Shown one piece after another: positions 8,332 through 16,702 of a stretch of 64,000 bases of DNA. Positions within the stretch are counted from its first letter, which is position 1. The number at the start of each line of letters is the position of its first letter. Made by a program: the position numbers and the translations under genes. The DNA is from JAPPHA01 sp965221575 (GTDB lineage Bacteria; Pseudomonadota; Alphaproteobacteria; Rhodobacterales; Rhodobacteraceae). Where the stretch lies: the NCBI GenBank assembly GCA_965221575.1, contig CBDCSM010000014.1, positions 62,001 to 126,000 on the forward strand, written 5' to 3'. The notes under the pieces were generated by a model. The model was given only the letters and a program-made list of their open reading frames with translations. It was not told the origin of the DNA and did no database searches.

Positions 8332-9103
8332 CAAGCTTGACCCCTGTGACAGGGCGCAGAACATGAGGTTTCCGAGGATCGTAAAGTGCGGAATCCGGAA
8401 ACTCCGTCACGTCTCCAAGAACCGGACCGACCAGAATCAATGCCGTTCGCGTGATCCGCGCCTTCCGCACTTTTTTGCGAATGTCGGAAAGTGTACCAGT
8501 CACGATCGCTTGATCCGGCCATCCGACCCTGTAGGCGACAACCACCGGGCAGTCGGCTCCATAGAACGGAGTCAGACGGCGTTCGATCTCGCGCATGTTT
8601 CTGACCGCGAGATGGATGACCAGCGTCGTGCCGCATCGTGCGAAATTCTCGAGTGTCTCGCCGGGAGGCATTGCCGTCGATTGCATCGACATCCGGGTGA
8701 GGACAATCGACTGCGCCAGGCCGGGAATTGTCAGTTCCTGGCCAAGCGCGGCGGCCGTGGCCGCATAGGCCGGGACGCCTGGAATGATTTCGTAATCGAC
8801 ACCTTCCGACTTCAGCTTCCTGATCTGCTCGGCTATCGCTCCGTAGAGCGAAGGATCTCCTGAATGAACCCGGGACACGTCGTCGCCCCGGGAATGCGCA
8901 TTCATGATCGCCTCGTGGGTTTCGTCGAGCGTCATCGTCGACGTATCCAGGACCGTGGCCCCCGGCGGCGCCGACCGGATGATTGGCTCGGGCACGAGTG
9001 AGCCGGCAAAGAGGCAGGTCCGGCACCGAGCGATGACACGTGCGCCTTTTACGGTGATGAGATCCGGATCCCCTGGACCCGCACCGACAAAGAAGACTGT
9101 CAT
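8312..9103 (-). CDS. cobM: precorrin-4 C11-methyltransferase
   Basis: SAM-dependent tetrapyrrole methylase of 263 aa. It starts with the class motif VFFVGAGPGDPDLITVKG and carries the CobM/CbiF-type block SGDPSLYGAIAEQI and PGVPAYAATAAALGQELT. It methylates C11 of precorrin-4 (or cobalt-precorrin-4) to give the -5 intermediate in corrin ring synthesis. It is the last cobalamin gene of the minus-strand arm, separated from cbiG/cobJ by 160 bases, the largest gap in that arm. Confidence 0.92.
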   Translation of the reverse strand: MTVFFVGAGPGDPDLITVKGARVIARCRTCLFAGSLVPEPIIRSAPPGATVLDTSTMTLDETHEAIMNAHSRGDDVSRVHSGDPSLYGAIAEQIRKLKSEGVDYEIIPGVPAYAATAAALGQELTIPGLAQSIVLTRMSMQSTAMPPGETLENFARCGTTLVIHLAVRNMREIERRLTPFYGADCPVVVAYRVGWPDQAIVTGTLSDIRKKVRKARITRTALILVGPVLGDVTEFPDSALYDPRKPHVLRPVTGVKLDETYNT

Positions 9104-9263
9104 GTCATCTTGTCCCTACGGTTTCCGGACGATCTCCCGGGAACTGGAGACTCATGTTCATGCCCGCTCGGCCCGTCCCGTCCCCGCCATGAGTCCCGCC
9201 GGGCACATACCCGCCCCGACGGGTCGAATCGTAGATTCACGCTTTGCCCGCGTTCCTCCGTCC

Positions 9264-11066
9264 TCATGGAGAACACGCCTCTCCACGGGTTTCGTAACCG
9301 CGCGGGGTGTAGACTCTCGTGCGTCCACCCATGTGAAAACTCCTGCTCCGGCTCGACCCGACCAGCACCGTTGTCAACATGTCCGTTCCGCCGACATCGA
9401 GATCGTCAAGGGTCGCGTAGGCCAGCCGCTCACCTGGCCGGCCCAGTGAACGCGCAAGAACGACCGGGGTTTTTGCCGGCCGGTATTCCAGTAGGATATC
9501 CCTTGCGGCACCAACCAGGCCGCGACGTCGCCTCGACGACGGATTGTAGAACGCGATGACAAAGTCGCCTTCCGCCGCCGCACGAATTCGCCGAAGGATC
9601 ACGTCCCTCGGCGTCAACAGGTCGGACAGCGAAATCGCGCAAAAATCATGGCCGAGCAGTGCGCCGGCCCTGGCCGCCGCCGCCTGCATTGCCGACACAC
9701 CCGGCGAGCAGACGACTTCGACTCGTCGTGCGGCATCGCTCAATCCGTTGCCCGCGGTGGCGCGGGCGAGCAGTTCGTAAACGAGTGACGCCATCGCGTA
9801 GATTCCTGCATCCCCGGAGGAAACGAGGACAACCTGGCGGCCCGCTCCGGCTCGCTCCAGCGCGTACCGGCATCGTTCCTGCTCCTGGCCCAGCGAGAAA
9901 CCGGTGCGCGTACACCCGGCCGCCAGCGGGCCCAGGAGGTCGATGTAGGAATCGTATCCGACGATCTCGTCGGCGCGCGCGATCATCCGGGTCGCTTCCG
10001 GCGTGCGCCATTCGGCCCGCCCCGGCCCAAGGCTGACAATGGCAAGCGATCCGCGTCGGCGGCCCGGAATCGAGATAATCGGAGTCCGTGATCGTGCGAG
10101 CGCACAGGTCGCGTTCTTCGACCTGGTCTTTTCGACGACGAGTCGTCCGGCGTCGCCGCTCACGGCTAGTGCCGCGGCTTCGGCCACACCGTGACACCCG
10201 ACCTCCCTGAACACGACCTCTGAAGGATTGGCGAGACGATGGGACTCCGCCTCCAGTTCTGCGGCGGAAAACAGTGCCAGGGGGACATCGAGCGTGTCCG
10301 CCAGCTCGAACACCGCCGGCTCGTCCGCCTTGAGGTCCAGAGACGCGACACAGGCAATTGAACCCGCCGCGACCCCGGAACGCGCCAGAACGGAATCAGC
10401 GAATGCCGCCAGTTCTCCGGCTTCGCAACCGCGCGAACATCCAACCCCAAGCGCGAACTGAACAGGATGGTAGACCAGTTTCCCCTTGTCCGCCGGCTCC
10501 GCCTTTTCGGTTGCGACCAGGGAAATCCTGCCATCGGGCCGGGACTCCAGTCCAAAGACATTCTCTCCCTCGACCCTTGCGCCCGCGCCTGCAAGCAGGT
10601 CGGCCATGGCAGCACCTGCGTGCTCCGGATTCGCCAGCCGCCAGCCAGGAGGAGGCTCGTCGAGCGCGACGCCAAGGGAAACATCACCCGCGGTGGTCAC
10701 TGCCGCATGGCAACCGAGTTTTTCGGCCAGGTGACGTGCAATGCGATTTGCTCCCCGGTGCCCGCCGAGCAGGGGAATGACGGCTGAGCCATCCTCGGCA
10801 ACGGCGAGAACCGGAGGCTCCGTCGACTTGCTGGACAGGAAAGGCGAAAGGACCCTGACGAGTATGCCGGTCGCGCAGACACCGATGATCGGAGTCCCCG
10901 CCACGAACAGCGCCTGCAGATGATCCGCCGTTTCGTCGAACGTGACGTCCGCACTTTCCGTACGCCTGGCAAGACCGTGAGTGCTGCAGTCCAGGATACC
11001 GGCGATCTTCCGGGCCGTTTCCTCACCCGCCAGCGACAGGCAGACAACAACTGGAGCTAGAGCCAC
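9264..11066 (-). CDS. cobJ: fused CbiG cobalt-precorrin-5A hydrolase - CobJ precorrin-3B C17-methyltransferase
   Basis: Fusion protein of 600 aa. Residues 1 to about 326 are CbiG: the N-domain has GTPIIGVCATGILVRVLSPF and LLGGHRGANRIA, and the C-domain has GVGCSRGCEAGEL and DLKADEPAVFELADTLDVPL. Residues about 338-600 are a CobJ/CbiH methylase with SLGPGRAEWRTPEA, EIVGYDSYIDLL, SSGDAGIYAMASLVYELL and FNPSSRRRRG. CbiG opens the delta-lactone of cobalt-precorrin-5A; CobJ methylates C17 with ring contraction. It starts with GTG at 11066 and overlaps the cobI stop by 10 bases. CbiG is usually linked to the early-cobalt route, so its fusion here with CobJ, next to a CbiX chelatase gene, suggests that route or a mixed one. 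Confidence 0.9.
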   Translation of the reverse strand: MALAPVVVCLSLAGEETARKIAGILDCSTHGLARRTESADVTFDETADHLQALFVAGTPIIGVCATGILVRVLSPFLSSKSTEPPVLAVAEDGSAVIPLLGGHRGANRIARHLAEKLGCHAAVTTAGDVSLGVALDEPPPGWRLANPEHAGAAMADLLAGAGARVEGENVFGLESRPDGRISLVATEKAEPADKGKLVYHPVQFALGVGCSRGCEAGELAAFADSVLARSGVAAGSIACVASLDLKADEPAVFELADTLDVPLALFSAAELEAESHRLANPSEVVFREVGCHGVAEAAALAVSGDAGRLVVEKTRSKNATCALARSRTPIISIPGRRRGSLAIVSLGPGRAEWRTPEATRMIARADEIVGYDSYIDLLGPLAAGCTRTGFSLGQEQERCRYALERAGAGRQVVLVSSGDAGIYAMASLVYELLARATAGNGLSDAARRVEVVCSPGVSAMQAAAARAGALLGHDFCAISLSDLLTPRDVILRRIRAAAEGDFVIAFYNPSSRRRRGLVGAARDILLEYRPAKTPVVLARSLGRPGERLAYATLDDLDVGGTDMLTTVLVGSSRSRSFHMGGRTRVYTPRGYETRGEACSP

Positions 11067-11758
11067 GGGTCGACCTTTCTTCCCACCAGAATCATCGAAA
11101 AGTAGGGCGCTGGCCCGGGAGCCTCTCCGAGCGGCAGGACCTTCTGGTTGGCCAGGGTTGCACGTTCAATGTAGCCAGCGGTATCGGCACGCCCCACGCG
11201 TGCCAGGACCTTCCTGATCTTTTCCAGGTGACGGCCGACCTTCATGATCGCGACGGCGTCGGCACCGGCGATTCGATGTTCGAGCTCGGCTTCCGGTAGC
11301 GTTCCTGGAATGATCGTGAGGGCTTCGTTCCGTGCGACCAGCGGCCGGCCGAGCGCCGCTGCACAGGCCGTTACCGAGTTCACACCCGGGACGACTTCAA
11401 CCCGGAATCGACCCGACAACCTGGAGTGCAGATACATGAACGAGCCGTAGAACAACGGATCGCCTTCACACAGGACAACGACATCCCTGTCGGCCTCAAG
11501 TTCGGTCGCGATGGCGTCGGAACCCCGATCATATGCCGCCTGGGCCGGCGCACGCCTCGTCGTTATCGGGACCGTGATCGGAATTTCCCTCACCTCAGGC
11601 GACATGACCTTGGCGGCGACCGAACGGGCAAAGCTCTCCGATGCCTCCAGGATCGGGTAAGCGACAACCTCGGCACCGGAGATCAGCCGGTACGCTTTCA
11701 GCGTCATCAGTTCAGGATCGCCCGGTCCGACCCCGACGCCGTGGACGGTTCCGGTCAT
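11057..11758 (-). CDS. cobI: precorrin-2 C20-methyltransferase
   Basis: SAM-dependent methylase of 233 aa with VHGVGVGPGDPELMTLKAYRLI at the N-terminus, CEGDPLFYGSFMYLHSRL and PGVNSVTACAAALGRPL, the CobI/CbiL signature. It adds the C20 methyl to (cobalt-)precorrin-2. The start at 11758 is fixed by an ATGA overlap with the cobL stop, which also implies translational coupling. Confidence 0.92.
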   Translation of the reverse strand: MTGTVHGVGVGPGDPELMTLKAYRLISGAEVVAYPILEASESFARSVAAKVMSPEVREIPITVPITTRRAPAQAAYDRGSDAIATELEADRDVVVLCEGDPLFYGSFMYLHSRLSGRFRVEVVPGVNSVTACAAALGRPLVARNEALTIIPGTLPEAELEHRIAGADAVAIMKVGRHLEKIRKVLARVGRADTAGYIERATLANQKVLPLGEAPGPAPYFSMILVGRKVDPWL

Positions 11759-12957
11759 CTCTTGATCGTGCTCCACTGGGTCACTGCCATATGCGGGTTC
11801 CAGCCGTGCCGGCTACCGACAGGCCGCGCCCGGCTGACCTGGATTCTTACCAGTTCGCCGCCATGTTCCCTGTGAATCCGGTTCAACCGGGCTTCCGTCT
11901 CAAGGGTCACGGCATTGCAGACCAGGCGGCCAAGCGGGCGCAGCGTTTCCAGGCACGATGTCACGATCTCCGGGGTCAAACCGCCACCGATAAAGATCGC
12001 GTCGGGTTTTTCGAGCCCGTCAAGCGCCGCCGGCGCAGTTCCGTCCACGAGCTGCAGGCCAGGAGTGCCCAATGCCAGGGCATTCCGGGCCGCAAGCAAC
12101 CGTCTGTCGGCGCGCGGCTCGATTCCGATTGCCCGGCTATGACGTGCAGCCCGCATCCACTCAATGGCGACCGACCCGCACCCGCAACCAATGTCCCAGA
12201 GAAGCGCCCCTCTCATCGGCATCAACCGGGCAAGGGTGACCGCGCGAACCTCGCTTTTCGTCATGGTTCCATCACTGGAGAACATGTCGTCCGAGAGGCC
12301 GGGTACCCGCGGGAGCAAGGCGGCATCCGACGCCGCCACGCATTCGACCGCCAGCGTATTGAAATCGGGAACAACGTGTTCCCATTCCGTGGCCAGTCCC
12401 CCGAATCTCTGTTCCCTTTGCCCGCCCATCTCGGCGAGAACAGTCATCTGGCTGCGTCCGAAACCGCGTTCCGCCAGGAATGCTGCGATCTTCGAGGGCG
12501 TTTCCGACCCGGTCGTCAGGACCAGGAGGCGCTGGCCGGGTTGGATGAACGCGATCATCTGCTCGACCGGCCTCCCGTGCACGGTCAGCGTCTCGACGTC
12601 AGCCATGGACCAACCCATGCGAACTGCCGCCAACTGAAAGGCAGAAACGTGCGGATGAAAAGTCACTTCCGACGAATCGATCTCGCGACCGATACGCGCA
12701 CCGGCGGAATACCAGAGAGGATCGCCGGTCACGAGAACCACGACCCGGCGGCCTTTCAGGGAGCGTATCCGTTCGACAAGCGGGTCGAACGGAGACGGCC
12801 AGGAGATTCGTTCGACACCCGGAATCCCGGAAAACACATGATGACGATCGCCGCCGATGATGACCTCGGCCGACTCGACGACCGATCGGGTCAACGGGTT
12901 CAAGCCGTCCAGGCCGTCTTCGCCGATTCCGACAACATGTAACCATGGAGACGTCAT
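11755..12957 (-). CDS. cobL: precorrin-6Y C5,15-methyltransferase (decarboxylating)
   Basis: Two-domain CobL of about 400 aa. The N-half is a CbiE-type methylase (WLHVVGIGEDGLDGLNPL, VLVTGDPLWYSAG) and the C-half is a CbiT-type Rossmann methylase (VTLARLMPMRGALLWDIGCGCGSVAIEWMR, then DAIFIGGGLTPEI). It methylates C5 and C15 and decarboxylates the C12 side chain. The start at 12957 (MTSPWLHVVG) is preferred to a Met eight codons upstream, which would abut the cobH stop. The 3' end overlaps cobI by four bases. Confidence 0.92.
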   Translation of the reverse strand: MTSPWLHVVGIGEDGLDGLNPLTRSVVESAEVIIGGDRHHVFSGIPGVERISWPSPFDPLVERIRSLKGRRVVVLVTGDPLWYSAGARIGREIDSSEVTFHPHVSAFQLAAVRMGWSMADVETLTVHGRPVEQMIAFIQPGQRLLVLTTGSETPSKIAAFLAERGFGRSQMTVLAEMGGQREQRFGGLATEWEHVVPDFNTLAVECVAASDAALLPRVPGLSDDMFSSDGTMTKSEVRAVTLARLMPMRGALLWDIGCGCGSVAIEWMRAARHSRAIGIEPRADRRLLAARNALALGTPGLQLVDGTAPAALDGLEKPDAIFIGGGLTPEIVTSCLETLRPLGRLVCNAVTLETEARLNRIHREHGGELVRIQVSRARPVGSRHGWNPHMAVTQWSTIKR

Positions 12958-12981
12958 GATGCGACCATTCCCGCTTTCCAA

Positions 12982-13689
12982 CTAACCTGACCCTGACCCG
13001 ACGTCCGACAGAATGGAATTCACCGCGGCAGCGGCCATGGCGGAGCCCCCTCGGCGGCCTTTGAGCGTGATGAATTCGCACCCACGGGGATTTCGCACCA
13101 GTTCCGCCTTGCTTTCGGCGGCGCCCACGAATCCGACCGGGAAAGCCAGTATGCTCGCCGGCCTCGGCCAGCCCTCGTCAAGGAGCTCGAGCAGATGGAA
13201 GAGAGCGGTTGGTGCATTCCCGATAACGACAACTCCCGACTCGATCCGGCCAGCCCACAACCTGACGGCCGCTGCTGAACGCGTGTTGCCGATTTTCTCC
13301 GCGATGGCGGGCACCCGGTTTTCGTTCAGGGTCATCACGACATCGTTTTTCGCCGGCATGAGCCTTCTCATGATACCGGCAGCGACCATTGCGGAATCGC
13401 AGAAAACCGGTGCGCCGGCAGCGAGTGCGTTTCTCGTCGCGGTGACAAGTCCCCCCGAACAGCAGACCGATTCGGCAATCCCGGGTTCGCCGCATGCATG
13501 GATCAGCCGCGTGACGACAGGCCTCAACTGCCGGTCGAAGCCGGTCAGGTCGACTTCACGCCGGATTGCCGCAAAGCTCCTGGCATAGATTTCTGCAGGA
13601 ACGCGCTCGTAATCCCTCCAGCCGCAGTGATCCTTGACGTCACTATCGGGACCGAACTCTGCCGATCGGGACGTGTCCGTTCGCGTCAC
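12982..13689 (-). CDS. cobH: precorrin-8X methylmutase
   Basis: CobH/CbiC of 235 aa when started at GTG 13689. That GTG overlaps the cbiX stop as GTGA, which supports it over the longer frame, whose N-terminus is Pro/Arg-rich junk. Conserved stretches include YARSFAAIRREVDL, RLIHACGEPGIAESVCCSGGL, GAPVFCDSAMVAAGI, GRIESGVVVIGNAPTALFHLLEL and GFVGAAESKAEL. The first of these leads into the His that shifts the methyl in the known enzyme. It converts precorrin-8X to hydrogenobyrinate, or cobalt-precorrin-8 to cobyrinate. Confidence 0.92.
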   Translation of the reverse strand: MTRTDTSRSAEFGPDSDVKDHCGWRDYERVPAEIYARSFAAIRREVDLTGFDRQLRPVVTRLIHACGEPGIAESVCCSGGLVTATRNALAAGAPVFCDSAMVAAGIMRRLMPAKNDVVMTLNENRVPAIAEKIGNTRSAAAVRLWAGRIESGVVVIGNAPTALFHLLELLDEGWPRPASILAFPVGFVGAAESKAELVRNPRGCEFITLKGRRGGSAMAAAAVNSILSDVGSGSG

Positions 13690-14771
13690 TTCTGCTCCCT
13701 TAAGACGTTCCTCGAGCTCTCCGGGCCATGAGGATGTTTTGCTTGCGGATAGGAATGATGATGGTGGTGGTGGTGGTCTTCGTGACCATCGTGGTGGTGA
13801 TGGTCTTCCTGACCATGGGTCGCGAGGCGACATTCGCCGGTACAGAAATCTTCGCAGAGACGGCACGTTTCAACGTCCGAGCCGGGTGCCGATGCGCCCT
13901 GACCCTCGACATGGTGATGGTGACTCTCTTGTGGCAGCCCGACTTCGGCCTCAAATCCCAGGACCGGGGTTCGATACTTGCACGTCGCGCAATTCGGCGG
14001 CGGAACCTCTCCGGTCTGTTCGATTGCCCGTTCGGCGAACGTCTCCAGGACCTTTGGATGGTCGTTCAGGTACCCGGCCCTGACAAACTGGATGTCCGGG
14101 TGATCGCGTGCGCACAGCTTCGCAAAGCCATTGATTCGATCGACAAGGATTCCGGTGAACAGAAAGTACGGGAAAACGACCACCCGTCGGTAACCCAACC
14201 GGGCGACAAGGTCCAGGCATGGCTTGACCAGTGGAAACGTTACCCCGGAATATCCGACCTCGCACCAGCCGAACCCCATGCCCTCCCAGAGCATGCGCGC
14301 GATCTTGGCGACATTGCCGTTCGCGTCCGGATCCGATGCCCCGCGACCGATGACAACGAGCGCCGTCTCAGCAATCGGAACGGAGCCGAGACGATGATCA
14401 GCATCTTCGATGGCCTCCCGAATCCGGTCGCCCGCGGCCAACATCATCTTGGGGTCGACCCCAAGCTCTCGTCCGTATCGGATCTCGAGTCCGTGTTCTC
14501 TTGCGTACGCGTCGAGTACAGAAGGAATGTCGTTCTTCGCGTGCATTGCGGCAAACAACATGCCCGGTACTGCGAGAACGCGCCGACAACCCCGCTCCCG
14601 CAGGCGGTCAAGGCCCTTTCGAATCACGGGGTTCGCGAATTCCAGGTATCCAAACTCGAGATCCCACTCGGAAGGCAGGTACGAAGGAAGGCGCCTTGCG
14701 AGTACGGCGAATTCGTCGACAGCCGCCTGGCTACGGGACCCGTGTCCGCAAAGCATCACGCCGACCGTCAC
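13686..14771 (-). CDS. cbiX: CbiX-type sirohydrochlorin cobaltochelatase with His-rich tail
   Basis: Two-domain CbiX(L) of 361 aa. The first domain starts VTVGVMLCGHGSRSQAAVDEF and has VPGMLFAAMHAKNDIPSVLD; the second contains GFGWCEVGYSGVTFPLVKPCLD and VVVFPYFLFTGILVDRI. It inserts cobalt into sirohydrochlorin. The C-terminus carries Cys motifs (NCATCKY and CRLCEDFCTGEC) like those that bind an Fe-S cluster in long CbiX, then two His runs of four and seven residues, probably storing or relaying Co or Ni. I chose GTG 14771 because GAGG precedes it by about 9 bases; an upstream TTG frame (14894) adds 41 implausible residues. Confidence 0.88.
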   Translation of the reverse strand: MTVGVMLCGHGSRSQAAVDEFAVLARRLPSYLPSEWDLEFGYLEFANPVIRKGLDRLRERGCRRVLAVPGMLFAAMHAKNDIPSVLDAYAREHGLEIRYGRELGVDPKMMLAAGDRIREAIEDADHRLGSVPIAETALVVIGRGASDPDANGNVAKIARMLWEGMGFGWCEVGYSGVTFPLVKPCLDLVARLGYRRVVVFPYFLFTGILVDRINGFAKLCARDHPDIQFVRAGYLNDHPKVLETFAERAIEQTGEVPPPNCATCKYRTPVLGFEAEVGLPQESHHHHVEGQGASAPGSDVETCRLCEDFCTGECRLATHGQEDHHHHDGHEDHHHHHHHSYPQAKHPHGPESSRNVLREQK

Positions 14772-15347
14772 GTGCCCATGCCTCGACCGTCTCTCGGGGC
14801 GCCGGGCGCACCGCGTTCCGACACCGGGAGACCGGGATTCGTGATTGTCCGAGGCTGTTTCTGGCAGTTCGACATGTCGCCCCGTTTGACTCAAATGGGG
14901 CGGAACGGCCCTGCCGCGCTGACGATCACCGGTTACGCTCCCTGGTTGGGTCAGCGCGACTCAGTGCCCCTTTCCGGCCCCGAAGAACATCGTCAGGGGC
15001 TGATTATGGTCTGCCACGACAAAGAGCAATCGGAATCTCGGTCGACTGGCCAGCCAAAGCACCCTGGTGACAGGGCAACCGTCAGGGTGGCAAGGTAGGA
15101 GGATGGTCTCCCAGATTGTCGGAACTCCCGGGATCAGGCCGACAAGCGGCAACAATCGGATCCCGGCACGTCCTGTCTTCACGGGAAGGGAATGAATGTC
15201 CCTTGAAACCCCAACGCCAACCTCTACAACGCGTTCAGGCGATCCTGACCCGCCCAAACTCAGCAGACCAGGTACCTTGACCAGGCACGAATCCATTTGC
15301 CGATACTTCATGCATTCGTTCGTGCGAACCAGCCGGGACGATCTCAC
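14772..15347. promoter_or_regulatory. divergent cobalamin control region, possible riboswitch
   Basis: This 576-base gap separates the two divergent cobalamin arms. On the plus strand 15183-15213 reads GGGAA, a small stem-loop (GGGAATGAATGTCCC), then a CCCC-containing segment. TCAGCAGACCAGG follows at about 15260, faintly like the GGGAA core and B12-box of cobalamin riboswitches, and lies 75 bases before DUF1636. On the minus strand CTGGGAGACC (15103-15112) is another B12-box-like string, preceded by a TTGTCGG/CCGACAA stem. Neither matches the full consensus. A minus-strand frame 14961-15311 (117 codons) is open but has weak codon bias and no recognisable domain. Confidence 0.25.
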
Positions 15348-15740
15348 ATGCCGACAACCCTGATCACCATCTGTGATACCTGCAAGCGAGACGGCTGGGA
15401 CCCGGAATCCGATCCGGTCACTGATGGGGAACGCCTCGCCGGAAAGATCGAAAGACAGGCTCGAGGTCGATCTTCCGTTCGCACGCGCCGGCATTCATGC
15501 CTGATGGGTTGCACGCACGGATGCAACATCGCGATCCAGGCCGAAGGGAAGATCTCCTATGTCCTCGGGCGGTTCGAACCGACGGACGAGGCAGCCAAGG
15601 GCATCGTCGAATACGCCGTGCTCCACTCCGGGAGCGGATCCGGGCAGGTTCCGTTTCGTGACTGGCCACAACCGATCAAGGGACATTTCGTCTCGCGAAT
15701 ACCTCCTCTTTCGCTAGGGCCTGCACGAGAGACAGAATGA
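15348..15740 (+). CDS. DUF1636 family Cys-rich metal/Fe-S binding protein
   Basis: DUF1636 protein of 130 aa. It opens TLITICDTCKRDGW (Cys9, Cys12) and later has HSCLMGCTHGCNIAIQ, a Cys spacing like thioredoxin-fold [2Fe-2S] ferredoxins. GKISYVLGRFEPTDEAAKGIVEYA is a family block. The family recurs in cobalamin clusters; a redox or metal-handling role is plausible but I know of no proven reaction. Start 15348 avoids an upstream unlikely extension. It overlaps cobC by four bases (ATGA). Confidence 0.8.
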   Translation: MPTTLITICDTCKRDGWDPESDPVTDGERLAGKIERQARGRSSVRTRRHSCLMGCTHGCNIAIQAEGKISYVLGRFEPTDEAAKGIVEYAVLHSGSGSGQVPFRDWPQPIKGHFVSRIPPLSLGPARETE

Positions 15741-16702
15741 CAGAACCCATTGTGCTTCCTTTCCACGGCGGTGGACTGGACGCGGCGGTCGCCCGATACG
15801 GTGGGCACCGCGACGATTGGATTGATCTTTCGACCGGAGTCAATCCCCGTTCCTGGCCAATCCCGCCACTCTCCCCTGAGTGCAGGACCAGCCTCCCGGA
15901 CAAGGATGAATCGGACCGGTTGATCGAAGCGGCCCGCCGACACTGGAAACTTTCCAGGCAAAGTGAAGTTGTCCTCGCCTCCGGGGTGTCTTCCCTGATC
16001 GCGAATTTGCCGTTCATCAAACAACCGGGAACAGTGACCATCCGGCAGCCGACGTATGGAGAGTTCTCTTTCGCCTTCGCAAACGCCGGCTGGACCAGTC
16101 GCGAGAATGGAGACACTCAGGTCATCGTTCACCCGAACAACCCTGACGGGCAGCTGAGCGACCGCGAGACGATTTTGGCCCGGCGCCGTCAACTGACGAT
16201 CATCGACGAGAGTTTTTGCGACACGGACCCGGAAATTTCACATGCTGAACTTGCATCGCATGAAGGAATCATCGTTCTCAAGGGAATCGGCAAGTTCTGG
16301 GGACTGGCCGGCGTCCGCCTCGGTTTTGCAGTCTGCACCGGTCCTTTGGCAGTTCGACTGCGGAATCTCCTTGGACCTTGGCCGGTTTCCGGTCCTGCTT
16401 TGCAGATCGGCCTGGGATCACTCAGCGACGAGAACTGGATCATCGGCACGCGCAAGCGACTTCGACGCGATACCGCACGTCTTGACGCACTCCTTGTGCG
16501 CCACGGGTTTCGGCCGGAGGGCGGGACCAGCCTGTTCCGCCTTTACCGCGTCCCGAACGCCAGCGCCGTTCACCGATCACTGGCGCGCCAGCGCATATTG
16601 AGCCGCGTATTCGATCATTCCGGAAACCGGATAAGGTTCGGACTCCCAGGGTCGGAGGATGAATGGACCCGTCTTGAAAAGGCGGTCGAGTGTTTGATCT
16701 GA
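15737..16702 (+). CDS. cobC: threonine-phosphate decarboxylase / aminotransferase class I (CobC/CobD type)
   Basis: PLP fold-type I enzyme of 321 aa. FHGGGLDAAVARYGG and WIDLSTGVNPRSWP are the typical N-terminus; VHPNNPDGQL, TIIDESFCD and the presumed PLP lysine in GIGKFWGLAGVRLGFAV follow. It supplies (R)-1-amino-2-propanol phosphate from threonine phosphate for the nucleotide loop. It lies between DUF1636 and cobD with overlaps on both sides, an arrangement common in alphaproteobacteria. Named cobC in the Pseudomonas scheme and cobD in the Salmonella scheme. Confidence 0.9.
   Translation: MTEPIVLPFHGGGLDAAVARYGGHRDDWIDLSTGVNPRSWPIPPLSPECRTSLPDKDESDRLIEAARRHWKLSRQSEVVLASGVSSLIANLPFIKQPGTVTIRQPTYGEFSFAFANAGWTSRENGDTQVIVHPNNPDGQLSDRETILARRRQLTIIDESFCDTDPEISHAELASHEGIIVLKGIGKFWGLAGVRLGFAVCTGPLAVRLRNLLGPWPVSGPALQIGLGSLSDENWIIGTRKRLRRDTARLDALLVRHGFRPEGGTSLFRLYRVPNASAVHRSLARQRILSRVFDHSGNRIRFGLPGSEDEWTRLEKAVECLI

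Noticed and set aside
13728..13815. GGT/ATG-rich run resembling a simple repeat or microsatellite
   Set aside because: It is the coding sequence of the CbiX polyhistidine tail read on the other strand.
14961..15311. 117-codon minus-strand frame in the cobalamin control region
   Set aside because: Third-position GC is only moderate in the first half, there is no ribosome site or known domain, and it covers the possible regulatory structure.
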